A DNA stretch of 64,000 nucleotides from positions 930,001 to 994,000 of the forward strand of contig FNSS01000001.1 in assembly GCA_900104855.1 (NCBI GenBank), given 5' to 3'. A program made the translations under genes and the position numbers. The notes under the pieces were generated by a model. The model was not told the origin of the DNA. It ran no database searches and saw only the letters and a program-made list of their open reading frames with translations. Position 1 is the stretch's first letter. Each line of letters opens with the position of its first letter. Positions 34,957-43,802 of the stretch are shown piece by piece. Source of the stretch: Rhizobiales bacterium GAS188. Its GTDB lineage: Bacteria; Pseudomonadota; Alphaproteobacteria; Rhizobiales; Beijerinckiaceae.

Positions 34957-35793
34957 TCAATTCTCGACCCTGCCCTGTCCGGTCTCGGCCGCCAGCCGAT
35001 CCGCGAAATAAGCGATGGTGCGCGAATAGACGTCAGACTTGTTCCATTGCTGGATGACGGCGAAATTGCCGGTACCCGGCCCCCAGGGCTGGCCGCGACG
35101 CCAGCCATAGCTCTTCAGATAATTGGCCGTCGAGGCGAGCACGTCGGGCACGCTGCGGATCAGGTTGCGCCCACCGCCGTAATCGACCGCGAATTTCAGG
35201 TAGGAGGAGGGCATGAACTGCGTCTGGCCGAGCTCGCCCGCCCAGGCGCCGCGCATCTCGCCAGCTGACAGATCGCCGCGATCGACGAGGCGCAGCGCGT
35301 CGAGAAGCTCGGCGTGGAACATCGCCGAACGGCGGCAATCATAGGCCAGCGTGACGAGCGAGCGGATGGTGGCGAAATTGCCGTTGCCGGCCCCAAAATC
35401 CGTCTCCAGCCCCCAGATCGCCACCAGGACCGGCGCCGGAACGCCGAATTGCTGCTCGATGCGATTGAAGGTCGCGGAATATTGCCGGATGAGGCTCGCC
35501 CCGCGCGACAGCCGGTATTTGCTGACCATGCGGCCCGAGAACTGCTCGAAGCTCTGGCGGAACACGCCTTGGCCGCGATCTCTCGACACGACCGACGGAT
35601 CGGGCGTGATGCCGTTCAAGGCTGCGAGGCCACGCGCCGAAACGCCTTGCGACGCGGCTTCCTGCTTCAGGCTCGCGAGCCAGCTATCGAAGCTTCCGGC
35701 CCCCTGACAGGGCGCGGCGAAGGCCGCCCCCGCCATCAAGACGCCGGCGAGAGCCAGCGCCGCCACCGATAGTGCAGATCGCATCCGTCTCAT
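34957..35793 (-). CDS. Lytic murein transglycosylase, MltB type
   Basis: Cleaves peptidoglycan glycan strands to 1,6-anhydro products in the periplasm. 278 residues from ATG 35793 (GAGG upstream), preferred over ATG 35811. Signal peptide MRRMRSALSVAALALAGVLMAGAAFA; catalytic Glu in IWGLETDFGAGNGNF; family motifs WAGELGQTQFMPSSYLKFAVDY and DVLASTANYLKSYGWRRGQPWG. It lacks the C-terminal peptidoglycan-binding domain found in longer homologs. The divergent-side neighbour is the double GNAT, 25 bases downstream in the same direction. Confidence 0.92.
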   Translation of the reverse strand: MRRMRSALSVAALALAGVLMAGAAFAAPCQGAGSFDSWLASLKQEAASQGVSARGLAALNGITPDPSVVSRDRGQGVFRQSFEQFSGRMVSKYRLSRGASLIRQYSATFNRIEQQFGVPAPVLVAIWGLETDFGAGNGNFATIRSLVTLAYDCRRSAMFHAELLDALRLVDRGDLSAGEMRGAWAGELGQTQFMPSSYLKFAVDYGGGRNLIRSVPDVLASTANYLKSYGWRRGQPWGPGTGNFAVIQQWNKSDVYSRTIAYFADRLAAETGQGRVEN

Positions 35794-35911
35794 AGCGAAC
35801 CTCGTTGCCATCGCGCGTCGTGTTTCCGATTAGCTTCAGCAATTTGCCGCGACAAGGTGAGTCGCGCCGCATTCAAGGTAAATTCCGCGGGAAGACGCCG
35901 CAACCGCCCCA

Positions 35912-36403
35912 TCAAATGTCTTCATCCCCTCCGGTCAGGAGTTGCGGATCGAGCCGTGCGGCGTCGAGTATCGAGATCGAGGCAAGCGCAGTCGCGGTCT
36001 GCGTCTCCTTGCCGTCGGCGACGCTGAACACATCGGCCGCGACGACGCTGACGCTGCGGCCGGGCTTCACGACGCGGGCCCGGCAGGTGAGCACGCTGCC
36101 GGTCGCCGGCGCCAAAAGGTTGAGCTTGTATTCGGCCGTGAGACACGCCTGGCCTTCGCGCAACAAGGTGGCGGCAGCGATTGTGGTCGCATTGTCGATC
36201 AGGAAGGCCGTCACGCCGCCATGGAAGAAGCCGTTCTGCTGCAACAGCTCGGGGCGCCGCTCCACCGAAACCGTGCAGCCTCCCGGCGTCAGCTCGCCGA
36301 GCCTCGCGCCGACCAGCCTGGCGAAACCCTGTTTCTCCACGCGGTCGCGGATGCGCCCGGCCAGAATGGCGAATTGCGCATCGATGGCGCCCATCTCCGT
36401 CAT
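35912..36403 (-). CDS. PaaI-family hotdog thioesterase
   Basis: 163 residues with the hotdog thioesterase signature NGFFHGGVTAFLIDNATTIAAATLL and the following TAEYKLNLLAPATG and SVVAADVFSVADGKE strands. PaaI relieves dead-end CoA intermediates in the phenylacetate pathway, and this gene lies between the separated paaAB and paaCDE. It is not in either operon and many such proteins act on other acyl-CoAs, so a role with Paa is only a possibility. Confidence 0.85.
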   Translation of the reverse strand: MTEMGAIDAQFAILAGRIRDRVEKQGFARLVGARLGELTPGGCTVSVERRPELLQQNGFFHGGVTAFLIDNATTIAAATLLREGQACLTAEYKLNLLAPATGSVLTCRARVVKPGRSVSVVAADVFSVADGKETQTATALASISILDAARLDPQLLTGGDEDI

Positions 36404-36470
36404 CTCGCGAGCTCGTGATCGCTGCCGCGCGCCTCGAGCCGCAACAGCCGGCCTCGCCCCCCGGCGAAGC

Positions 36471-37955
36471 TCATATGCCGAGCTTCCGCTTCAAGAGCTC
36501 GTTGACGGCCTGCGGGTTGGCCTTGCCACCCGTCGATTTCATGACCTGGCCGACGAACCAGCCGATCAGGGTGGGCTTCGCCTTGGCCTGCTCGACCTTG
36601 TCAGGGTTGGCTACGATGATGGCATCGACCGCGGCCTCGATGGCGCCGGTATCGGTCACCTGCTTCAGGCCGCGGCTCTCGACCAGCGCGCGCGGATCGC
36701 CGCCTTCGCTCCAGACGATCTCGAACAGATCCTTGGCGATCTTGCCGGAGATCGTGCCCTCGCCGATCAGATCGATGATGGCGCCGAGCTGCGCCGCCGA
36801 GACCGGAGAGGCGTCGATCTCGTGGCCCTCCTTGTTGAGGCGGCCGAACAACTCGTTGATCACCCAATTGGCGGCGGCCTTGCCGTCGCGGCCCTTGCCA
36901 TCGTGACCTTTGGCGACCTCCTCGAAAAAATCGGCGTTCATGCGCTCCGCCACCAGCACCGAGGCGTCATAGGCCGACAGACCGTAATCGGCGATGAAGC
37001 GGGCCCGCTTGGCGTCCGGCAGCTCCGGCAGGCGGGCTGCGAGCTCATCCACATAGGCGTCGTCGAATTCGAGCGGCAGAAGGTCGGGATCGGGGAAATA
37101 ACGGTAATCATGCGCTTCCTCCTTGGAGCGCATGGCGCGCGTCTCGCCCTTGGCAGGGTCGAAGAGCCGCGTCTCCTGATCGATCTTGCCGCCATCCTCG
37201 ATGATGCCGATCTGGCGGCGCGCCTCGGCCTCGATCGCCTGGCCGATGAAACGGATCGAGTTGACGTTCTTGATCTCGCAACGCGTGCCGAGCGGCTCGC
37301 CCGGGCGGCGCACCGAGACGTTGACGTCGGCGCGCAGATTGCCCTTCTCCATGTCGCCGTCACAGGTGCCGAGATAGCGCAGGATGGTGCGCAGCTTCGT
37401 CACATAGGCCTTGGCCTCCTCGGAGGTGCGCAGATCGGGCTTCGACACGATCTCCATCAGCGCCACGCCCGAACGGTTGAGATCGACATAGCTCATGGTG
37501 GCGTGCTGGTCGTGCAAGGATTTGCCGGCATCCTGCTCGAGATGCAGGCGCTCGACGCCGACCGTGAAGCGGCTGCCATCCAGCATGTCGACGATCACTT
37601 CGCCCTCGCCGACGATCGGTGATTTGTACTGGCTGATCTGGTAGCCCTGCGGCAGGTCCGGATAGAAATAGTTCTTGCGGTCGAAGACGCTGCGCGGATT
37701 GATCTTGGCGCGCAGCCCGAGCCCGGTGCGGATCGCCTGGCGCACGCATTCCTCATTGATCACGGGCAGCATGCCCGGCATGGCCGCGTCGACGAAGGAG
37801 ACATGCGAATTGGGCTCCCCGCCGAAGACGGTCGAGGCGCCGGAGAACAGCTTCGCCTCGCTCGTCACCTGGGCATGGATCTCCAGGCCGATGACGATCT
37901 CCCAATCGCCGGTCGCGCCCTTCAGGAGCTTCTTGTGGTCAAGAGGTAGGTTCAT
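36471..37955 (-). CDS. gatB: Asp-tRNA(Asn)/Glu-tRNA(Gln) amidotransferase subunit B
   Basis: GatB binds misacylated tRNA and phosphorylates the side chain so that GatA-derived ammonia can amidate it. 494 residues with [47 protein letters not shown] and the YqeY-like C-terminal tail [28 protein letters not shown]. gatC and gatA are not adjacent. Divergent from the CHAD gene. Confidence 0.97.
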   Translation of the reverse strand: MNLPLDHKKLLKGATGDWEIVIGLEIHAQVTSEAKLFSGASTVFGGEPNSHVSFVDAAMPGMLPVINEECVRQAIRTGLGLRAKINPRSVFDRKNYFYPDLPQGYQISQYKSPIVGEGEVIVDMLDGSRFTVGVERLHLEQDAGKSLHDQHATMSYVDLNRSGVALMEIVSKPDLRTSEEAKAYVTKLRTILRYLGTCDGDMEKGNLRADVNVSVRRPGEPLGTRCEIKNVNSIRFIGQAIEAEARRQIGIIEDGGKIDQETRLFDPAKGETRAMRSKEEAHDYRYFPDPDLLPLEFDDAYVDELAARLPELPDAKRARFIADYGLSAYDASVLVAERMNADFFEEVAKGHDGKGRDGKAAANWVINELFGRLNKEGHEIDASPVSAAQLGAIIDLIGEGTISGKIAKDLFEIVWSEGGDPRALVESRGLKQVTDTGAIEAAVDAIIVANPDKVEQAKAKPTLIGWFVGQVMKSTGGKANPQAVNELLKRKLGI

Positions 37956-38119
37956 GACGTCTCGCGCGGTTCGTGCACCGCTTATTCCGCCCCGTGCGGG
38001 CCCCGGTCAAGCCCAAGCGCAGCTTTTCGGGGGTCGGGCCCGCTGCTCCGGCATAGAGGAAAGCAGCGTCGGCGCCGCCCCATCTCGCGCATCGACATAG
38101 AGTTCGCTAATCTGACCCC

Positions 38120-39043
38120 ATGCTCGATGCGACCCGATCCGCGCTTGCCGATCCCTGGCTTGCCGCCTGGGCGGCCGAGATTCCGCAGATCATCGAAGGG
38201 CTGTCGAACGCTTTTCGCGCCGGCCGGCTGACCGAGCCGGTGGTGCATAAATCGCGGCGCGAGCTCAAGAAACTGCGTTCGCTGTTGCGCCTTGCGCCGG
38301 CCTCGGCGACCGATTTCGCCGATGAGACGCGCGAGATCACCGGGGAGCTGCGCCGCAGGCTCGGCCACACCCGCGATGCGACGGTGATGCTGAAGACGCT
38401 GAGTTCCCTCTCCGGCGATCTCGGTGAGGCGGCGACGCGCATCAAGCCCGTCCTTTCCGCCCATCATCGCATTGCCGCGGCTGCACTCCACAGAGGCTCG
38501 CGCCGAGGCGATCGCGACAGGATCGTGCGGCTCGGCGCGATCTGGCGCAGACGGCCGACCGCGGGCGATGTCGCCGATCTGCGTCGGCAGGCAGCCAAGA
38601 CCTATCGCCGCGCACGCAAACGAGCGACGGCGCTGCGTCATGGCAAGGAGGCGGCGCTCCACCCTTTGCGCAAGGCTGTCGTCGACCACCAGAATCACCT
38701 GGCCTTCTTCGCGGGGGCCGACAAAGGCAAGATCGCTACCCGGCACAAGAAGGTCAGGCGCCTGCGGGACCAGCTCGGCCTCTGCAACGACCTCGAAGTG
38801 CTGCGCGATTTCGTGCGGACGCGCGCCGATATTTCGGGCGGAGACCTGATCAAGCTCGAGGAGGTATTGGCGAAGCGACATCGCCTTCTGGTGGGCAAGG
38901 CCGTCAAGCTTTCCGCGACCTTGTTCGACGACAAGCCGCGCGGCTTTGCCAAATTGCTGAGGCTGGAGACGGGGAAAGCCAGGGACAAGCCCCGGAGCAC
39001 CGATACGGATGCCGGAGAGCGGCCGGCCGGGCTTGAACAATAG
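38120..39043 (+). CDS. CHAD domain protein
   Basis: 307 residues with paired conserved histidine helices: EPVVHKSRRELKKLRSLLRL and LGHTRDATVML in the first half, HPLRKAVVDHQNHLAFF and KVRRLRDQLGLCNDLEVL in the second. CHAD domains bind inorganic polyphosphate; stand-alone CHAD proteins localise to polyphosphate granules in several bacteria. The CYTH partner is absent here. It ends 15 bases before paaC, so it may be co-transcribed with paaCDE. Confidence 0.88.
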   Translation: MLDATRSALADPWLAAWAAEIPQIIEGLSNAFRAGRLTEPVVHKSRRELKKLRSLLRLAPASATDFADETREITGELRRRLGHTRDATVMLKTLSSLSGDLGEAATRIKPVLSAHHRIAAAALHRGSRRGDRDRIVRLGAIWRRRPTAGDVADLRRQAAKTYRRARKRATALRHGKEAALHPLRKAVVDHQNHLAFFAGADKGKIATRHKKVRRLRDQLGLCNDLEVLRDFVRTRADISGGDLIKLEEVLAKRHRLLVGKAVKLSATLFDDKPRGFAKLLRLETGKARDKPRSTDTDAGERPAGLEQ

Positions 39044-39058
39044 GCGAGATTGGCGAAT

Positions 39059-39847
39059 ATGCAGGTCATCGAGAGCCCCAATCAAGCGCGCATGACCGAC
39101 AACCCCCTCTTCCTCTATAGCTTACGCCTTGCCGACACGGCGCTCATCAACGGGCATCGCCTGTCCGAATGGTGCGGCCATGCGCCCGTGCTCGAGGAGG
39201 AGCTGGCGCTGGCCAATATCGCGCTCGACCTGATCGGGCAGTCCCGCCCTCTCTACGCCTATGCGGGCGAAGTCGAGGGCAAGGGGCGCGACGAGGATCA
39301 GCTCGCCTATCTGCGCGACGTCGCGTCCTACCGCAATCTGCTGATGGTCGAGCGTCCCAATGGCGATTTCGCCGTGACCATCCTGCGCCAATTGCTGATG
39401 TCGGCCTTCATGCACCCTTTTTGGGAGGCAACGACCCGTTCGAGCGATTCGACGCTCGCCGCGATCGCGGCAAAAGCCGTGAAGGAAGTCGCCTACCATC
39501 TGCGCCATTGCGGCGAATGGGTGGTGCGGCTCGGAGACGGTACCGAAGAGAGCCATCGCCGCATGGAGGAGGCGCTCGACGAGCTATGGTCCTATACGGG
39601 TGAGCTGTTCGAGACCGACGCCGTCGATCAGGCCCTGATCGCGTCCGGGGTCGCGGTCGACCCGGCGACGCTGAAGCCCAGCTTCGACGCGACGCTTGAT
39701 CGCTGGCTCGTAGACGCCACATTGAAGCGACCGGGGGATGGCTGGATGCAGACCGGCGGGCGCCAGGGGCGCCATTCCGAGCATCTCGGCCATGTGCTCG
39801 CCGAGCTGCAATATCTGCAAAGGACCTATCCGGGCGCCACATGGTAA
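39059..39847 (+). CDS. paaC: 1,2-phenylacetyl-CoA epoxidase subunit C
   Basis: Structural di-iron-like subunit that pairs with PaaA. 262 residues from ATG 39059 (a later ATG at 39092 begins MTDNPLFLYSLRLAD). Typical segments: RLSEWCGHAPVLEEELALANIALDLIGQ, KGRDEDQLAYLRD and KEVAYHLRHCGEWVVRLGDGTEESH. Only 15 bases separate it from the CHAD gene. The stop overlaps the paaD start (ATGGTAA). Confidence 0.95.
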   Translation: MQVIESPNQARMTDNPLFLYSLRLADTALINGHRLSEWCGHAPVLEEELALANIALDLIGQSRPLYAYAGEVEGKGRDEDQLAYLRDVASYRNLLMVERPNGDFAVTILRQLLMSAFMHPFWEATTRSSDSTLAAIAAKAVKEVAYHLRHCGEWVVRLGDGTEESHRRMEEALDELWSYTGELFETDAVDQALIASGVAVDPATLKPSFDATLDRWLVDATLKRPGDGWMQTGGRQGRHSEHLGHVLAELQYLQRTYPGATW

Positions 39848-40404
39848 CGGCGATACTCGACAAGGATGGCGTTGCGCCGCACTTGAAGGCTGAGCACTTG
39901 AAGGCTGAAGCCGGCCTCGAGGCACGCCAGAGGCTGGAGCGCGCCCATGCGGCGCTCGCGGCAGTCGTCGATCCCGAAATTCCGGTCCTGACGATCGCCG
40001 ATCTCGGCATATTGCGCGAGGTCAGGATCGATGGAGACGAGGTCGAGGCGGTGATCACGCCCACTTATTCGGGTTGCCCGGCGATGAACATGATCGCCGT
40101 CGAAGCGGATCTTGCCCTTGAAAAAGCGGGATTTTCCCGGCGCAAGATCACCTTGTCGCTGGCGCCTGCCTGGACGACGGACTGGATGAGCGCCGAGGGC
40201 CGCGAGAAGCTTCGCGCCTATGGCATCGCGCCTCCGCCCGCCGCATCGTCGCGCGCTGCGCTGTTCGCTGAGCAGGTCTTCGCCTGCCCTCGCTGCGCCT
40301 CCGAAGACGTTGAACGGATTTCTGAATTCGGCTCGACCTCATGCAAGGCGCTGTGGCGCTGCAAGGCCTGCCGCGAGCCTTTCGACCTTTTCAAATGTAT
40401 TTGA
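39841..40404 (+). CDS. paaD: Phenylacetate-CoA oxygenase assembly protein PaaD
   Basis: MIP18-family iron-sulfur/assembly factor of the epoxidase. 187 residues with VVDPEIPVLTIADLGILREV, TPTYSGCPAMNMI and a C-terminal zinc-ribbon-like CPRC...CRACREP segment. The N-terminus contains a 15-bp tandem duplication encoding HLKAEHLKAE (39880-39909). paaE starts eight bases after the stop. Confidence 0.95.
   Translation: MVTAILDKDGVAPHLKAEHLKAEAGLEARQRLERAHAALAAVVDPEIPVLTIADLGILREVRIDGDEVEAVITPTYSGCPAMNMIAVEADLALEKAGFSRRKITLSLAPAWTTDWMSAEGREKLRAYGIAPPPAASSRAALFAEQVFACPRCASEDVERISEFGSTSCKALWRCKACREPFDLFKCI
39880..39909 (+). repeat. In-frame 15-bp tandem duplication in paaD
   Basis: CACTTGAAGGCTGAG (39880-39894) and CACTTGAAGGCTGAA (39895-39909) add HLKAE twice near the PaaD N-terminus. 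Confidence 0.8.
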
Positions 40405-40411
40405 ATTTCCC

Positions 40412-41506
40412 GTGAGAACACCGCGTTTCCACCGCCTCACGGTCACCGATCTGCGCCGCGAGACAGCCGGCGCGGTATCGATCGCCTTTGCGGTGCCGCC
40501 AGCCCTCGCCGACGCCTATGCGTTTGAGCCGGGCCAATATTTGACGCTGCGCACGACCATCGGCGGCGAGGATGCGCGGCGTTCCTATTCGATCTGTTCG
40601 GGACTGGACGATGGCGAGTTGAGGGTCGCGGTCAAGGAAGTCGATGGCGGGCTGTTTTCGGGTTTCGCCAATGCGGCGATCAAGACAGGCGACGCCATCG
40701 ACGTGATGACCCCGATCGGCCGCTTCACCGTGCCGCTCGATCCGCAGACCGAGCGCGTCTATCTCGCCGTCGCTTCCGGATCCGGCATCACGCCGGTGAT
40801 GTCGCACATCAAATCCGTGCTGACGCGCGAGCCGAAGAGCGGCTTCCTGCTGATCTACGGCAACCGCTCCTCTCGTGACATCATCTTCAAGGAGGTGCTC
40901 GAGGATTTGAAGGATCGCTATCTCGGCCGGCTCGCCGTGCACCATGTGCTGTCGCGCGAGGCGCAAGACATCCCGCTGCTGCATGGGCGCCTCGATGCCG
41001 AAAAGATCAGGAGCCTGGTCCGGGCAAGCCTGCCGAGGCAGGAGATCGACCATGCCTTCCTCTGTGGTCCGCAGGGCGTGATCGAGGCCGCAAGGGCGGC
41101 GCTGGCCGAGCTCGACGTGCCGACGGAGCGCATCCATGTCGAGCTGTTCACGCCGGATCTGCCCGTCACCCCGTCTCGATCGCCGCAATCCCGACCGGGC
41201 GGGCGCGCAAGCGGCACGCAAGCCGCGATCGCGACGGCGACAGTGACGCTCGACGGCACGACGCATGTCATTCCGGTCGCCGCCGAGGAAAGCGTGATCG
41301 ATGCGGGATTGCGGGCCGGTCTGGAGCTGCCCTTCTCCTGCAAGGGCGGCATGTGCTGCACCTGCCGCGCCAAGCTCGTCTCGGGCACGGTGGACATGAT
41401 GCAGAATTATTCGCTCGAGCCCTGGGAGATGGAGCAGGGCTTCGTCCTTGCCTGCCAGTCGCGCCCGACATCGCCGGCCGTGACCTTGGACTTCGACCAA
41501 TTGTGA
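40412..41506 (+). CDS. paaE: 1,2-phenylacetyl-CoA epoxidase reductase subunit PaaE
   Basis: Ferredoxin-NADP reductase-type subunit that feeds electrons to PaaA. 364 residues from GTG 40412, eight bases after paaD; no clear ribosome-binding site, so coupled translation is likely. FAD segment RRSYSICSGLDDGELRVAVKEVDGG, NADPH segment SGSGITPVMSHIKSVL, and a C-terminal 2Fe-2S domain CKGGMCCTCRAKL...C. The order of domains matches the family. Confidence 0.95.
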   Translation: MRTPRFHRLTVTDLRRETAGAVSIAFAVPPALADAYAFEPGQYLTLRTTIGGEDARRSYSICSGLDDGELRVAVKEVDGGLFSGFANAAIKTGDAIDVMTPIGRFTVPLDPQTERVYLAVASGSGITPVMSHIKSVLTREPKSGFLLIYGNRSSRDIIFKEVLEDLKDRYLGRLAVHHVLSREAQDIPLLHGRLDAEKIRSLVRASLPRQEIDHAFLCGPQGVIEAARAALAELDVPTERIHVELFTPDLPVTPSRSPQSRPGGRASGTQAAIATATVTLDGTTHVIPVAAEESVIDAGLRAGLELPFSCKGGMCCTCRAKLVSGTVDMMQNYSLEPWEMEQGFVLACQSRPTSPAVTLDFDQL

Positions 41507-41509
41507 AGG

Positions 41510-41611
41510 GGCGAGTAGAGGGTGGCGAGTGGCGAATAGCGAATGGCCTTTTGCCGATCTTACGACGTTGCCCACCGCCCCACTACTCGCTACTCGCTAC
41601 TCGCCAATCGC
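41510..41611. repeat. Inverted heptamer-repeat array, copy 2
   Basis: GCGAGTAG-AGGGTGGCGAGTGGCGAATAGCG on the left and CTACTCGCTACTCGCTACTCGCC on the right form inverted arms around a 30-base centre, between paaE and cysK. Confidence 0.8.
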
Positions 41612-41627
41612 AAGCAGGGTCGAGCCA

Positions 41628-42659
41628 ATGACCATCCACCAGAACGTTCTCGAAACGATCGGCAACACGCCGCTGATCAAACTGAAGCGCGCCTCCGAGA
41701 TGACCGGATGCACCATCCTCGGCAAGGCCGAGTTCATGAATCCCGGCCAATCGGTGAAGGACCGGGCGGCGCTGTTCATCATCAAGGACGCCATGGCGCG
41801 CGGCACGCTGAAGCCGGGCGGCGTCGTGGTCGAGGGCACGGCCGGCAATACCGGCATCGGCCTTGCCCTCGTCGGCAATGCGCTCGGCCTGCGCTGCGTC
41901 ATCGTCATTCCCGATACGCAGTCGCAGGAGAAGAAGGACATGCTGCGGCTCGCCGGCGCCGAGCTCATCGAAGTTCCGGCGGTCGGCTACGCCAATCCGA
42001 ACAATTACGTGAAGGTGTCGGGGCGGGTTGCCGAGAAGCTCGCCAAGAGCGAGCCGAACGGCGCCATCTGGGCGAACCAATTCGATAATGTCGCCAATCG
42101 CCAAGCCCATATCGAGACGACCGGCCCCGAAATCTGGGAACAGACCGGCGGCAAGGTCGACGGCTTCATCTGCGCCGTCGGCACTGGCGGCACCTTGGCC
42201 GGCGTCGGCATGGCGCTCAAGGAGCGCAACAAGGACATCAAGATCGGGCTTGCCGATCCGATGGGGGCTGCGCTCTACAGCTATTACACGACGGGCGAGC
42301 TGAAGGCCTCGGGCACCTCCATCACCGAGGGCATCGGCCAAGGGCGCATCACCAAGAATGTCGAGGGCATGCCGGTCGACGCCGCCTTCCAGATCCCGGA
42401 CGAGGAAGCCGTTCCCATCATCTTTGACCTGCTCGAGCATGAGGGGCTGTGCCTCGGCGGCTCATCAGGCATCAATGTCGCCGGCGCCATCCGCCTCGCC
42501 AAGCAGCTCGGGCCCGGGCGCACCATCGTCACGGTGCTGGCCGATTACGGCAACCGCTACCAGTCGAAGCTGTTCAACCCCGACTTCCTGCGCTCCATGG
42601 GGCTGCCGACCCCCGCCTGGCTGGAGCGCAAGGGTGGGGTCGAGCCGGATTTCGCCTGA
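41628..42659 (+). CDS. cysK: Cysteine synthase A
   Basis: PLP enzyme that makes cysteine from O-acetylserine and sulfide. 343 residues from ATG 41628. ETIGNTPLIKLK, PGQSVKDRAA (PLP lysine), EGTAGNTGIGLAL, GTGGTLAGVG and GGSSGIN are all present. The C-terminus is longer than in E. coli CysK, typical of the Hyphomicrobiales form. Palindromic repeat copy E follows 16 bases after the stop. Confidence 0.95.
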   Translation: MTIHQNVLETIGNTPLIKLKRASEMTGCTILGKAEFMNPGQSVKDRAALFIIKDAMARGTLKPGGVVVEGTAGNTGIGLALVGNALGLRCVIVIPDTQSQEKKDMLRLAGAELIEVPAVGYANPNNYVKVSGRVAEKLAKSEPNGAIWANQFDNVANRQAHIETTGPEIWEQTGGKVDGFICAVGTGGTLAGVGMALKERNKDIKIGLADPMGAALYSYYTTGELKASGTSITEGIGQGRITKNVEGMPVDAAFQIPDEEAVPIIFDLLEHEGLCLGGSSGINVAGAIRLAKQLGPGRTIVTVLADYGNRYQSKLFNPDFLRSMGLPTPAWLERKGGVEPDFA

Positions 42660-42674
42660 AGGGCGCGGCCCCCC

Positions 42675-42852
42675 TAACCTCTCCCCTTGTGGGAGAGGTC
42701 GATCCGAGCCGCCAGGCGAGGATCGGGTGAGGGGCGCAACTCCTGCCTTCGCAATCCGTATTGGCGCGTGCCTCCCCTGCGCTGCCCCCCTCACCCGGCA
42801 TCTCATCGCTTCGCTCTTCGAAGCCGACCTCTCCCACAAGGGGAGAGGTGAG
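42675..42852. repeat. Large palindromic intergenic repeat, copy E
   Basis: Nearly identical left arm to copy A (CCTCTCCCC..GGGAGAGG, GATCCGAGCC-GCCAGGCGAGGATC, GGGTGAGGGG) and right arm to copy B (CCCCCCTCACCCGGC..TCATCGCTTCGC, closing hairpin). It separates convergent cysK and the LysR gene. Confidence 0.88.
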
Positions 42853-42881
42853 CGCTGCTGCTCACAAAAGTGACCGCGCGC

Positions 42882-43772
42882 TCAATGCGACCAGCGTTGC
42901 GCCTTCTGGATCATGAAGTCGCGGAAGACCTGGATGCGCGCCACGTTCCGCAATTCCTCCGGATAGACGAAATACGTGTCGAGCGAAGGCATCTCGCTCT
43001 CGGTCAGCACGCGCACCAGATTGGAGGTCTGGTCCACGATGTAGTCGGGCAGGACGCCGATCCCGAAGCCGCTCTCGACCGCACGCTTGACGCTCGAGAC
43101 GTTGCTCACCGTCAGCGCCGCGACGCGCGGGTGGCGCGGCTCGCGGCCCAAAGTGGGCAGAACGCTCGTCTCGAGCAGATAGGTCGGGCCGACGCCGCCG
43201 AAGGCGACGATGCGATGCGCATCGAGCTCCTCGGGTGTCTTGGGGGCGCCGCGCCGCTTCACATAGTCGTTTGACGCATAGGCATGGAAATGCACCGTGA
43301 ACAGGCGCCGCTGCACCAGATCCGACTGCACGGGCAAGCGCAACCTGATCGCCACATCGGCCTGGCGCATCGCCAAATCCAGCTCCTCGTCGATCAGCAG
43401 GAGCTCGACCCGGATATCCGGATAGCCGTCGAGGAACTCCCCAAGTCGCGGCGTCAGCCAATAGGTGCCGAGCCCGATCGTGGTGGTGATGCGCAATTGC
43501 CCGTTCGGCTTCTCGCGCGTGTCGACGAGACGGGCCCTCGCGGTCTCGATCTTGAGCTTCATCTCGAGCGCGGTGCGGAACAAGGTCTCGCCCGGCTCGG
43601 TCAGGATGAGGCCACGCGCGTGCCGATGGAAGAGCGGCACGCCGACCTCCTCCTCGAGCGCCGCGATCTGGCGGCTCACAGCCGATTGGCTGAGCTCGAG
43701 CATGTCGCCCGCATGGGTGAAACTGCCGACCTCGGCGGCCGCGCAGAATATTCGCAATCGATCCCAGTCCAC
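42882..43772 (-). CDS. LysR-family transcriptional regulator
   Basis: 296 residues. N-terminal winged helix WDRLRIFCAAAEVGSFTHAGDMLELSQSAVSRQIAALEEEVG; C-terminal effector domain with RITTTIGLGTYWLTPRLGEFLDGYPD and GIGVLPDYIVD. Start is GTG 43772. It lies 31 bases downstream of trxB, an association conserved in Hyphomicrobiales; the target genes are unknown. Confidence 0.92.
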   Translation of the reverse strand: MDWDRLRIFCAAAEVGSFTHAGDMLELSQSAVSRQIAALEEEVGVPLFHRHARGLILTEPGETLFRTALEMKLKIETARARLVDTREKPNGQLRITTTIGLGTYWLTPRLGEFLDGYPDIRVELLLIDEELDLAMRQADVAIRLRLPVQSDLVQRRLFTVHFHAYASNDYVKRRGAPKTPEELDAHRIVAFGGVGPTYLLETSVLPTLGREPRHPRVAALTVSNVSSVKRAVESGFGIGVLPDYIVDQTSNLVRVLTESEMPSLDTYFVYPEELRNVARIQVFRDFMIQKAQRWSH

Positions 43773-43802
43773 TCCTGATCGCCCCTCGGCTTGGCGACAG
43801 CT

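Noticed and set aside
36471-37955. Complete gatCAB operon
   Set aside because: Only gatB is present; neighbours are a thioesterase and a CHAD gene.
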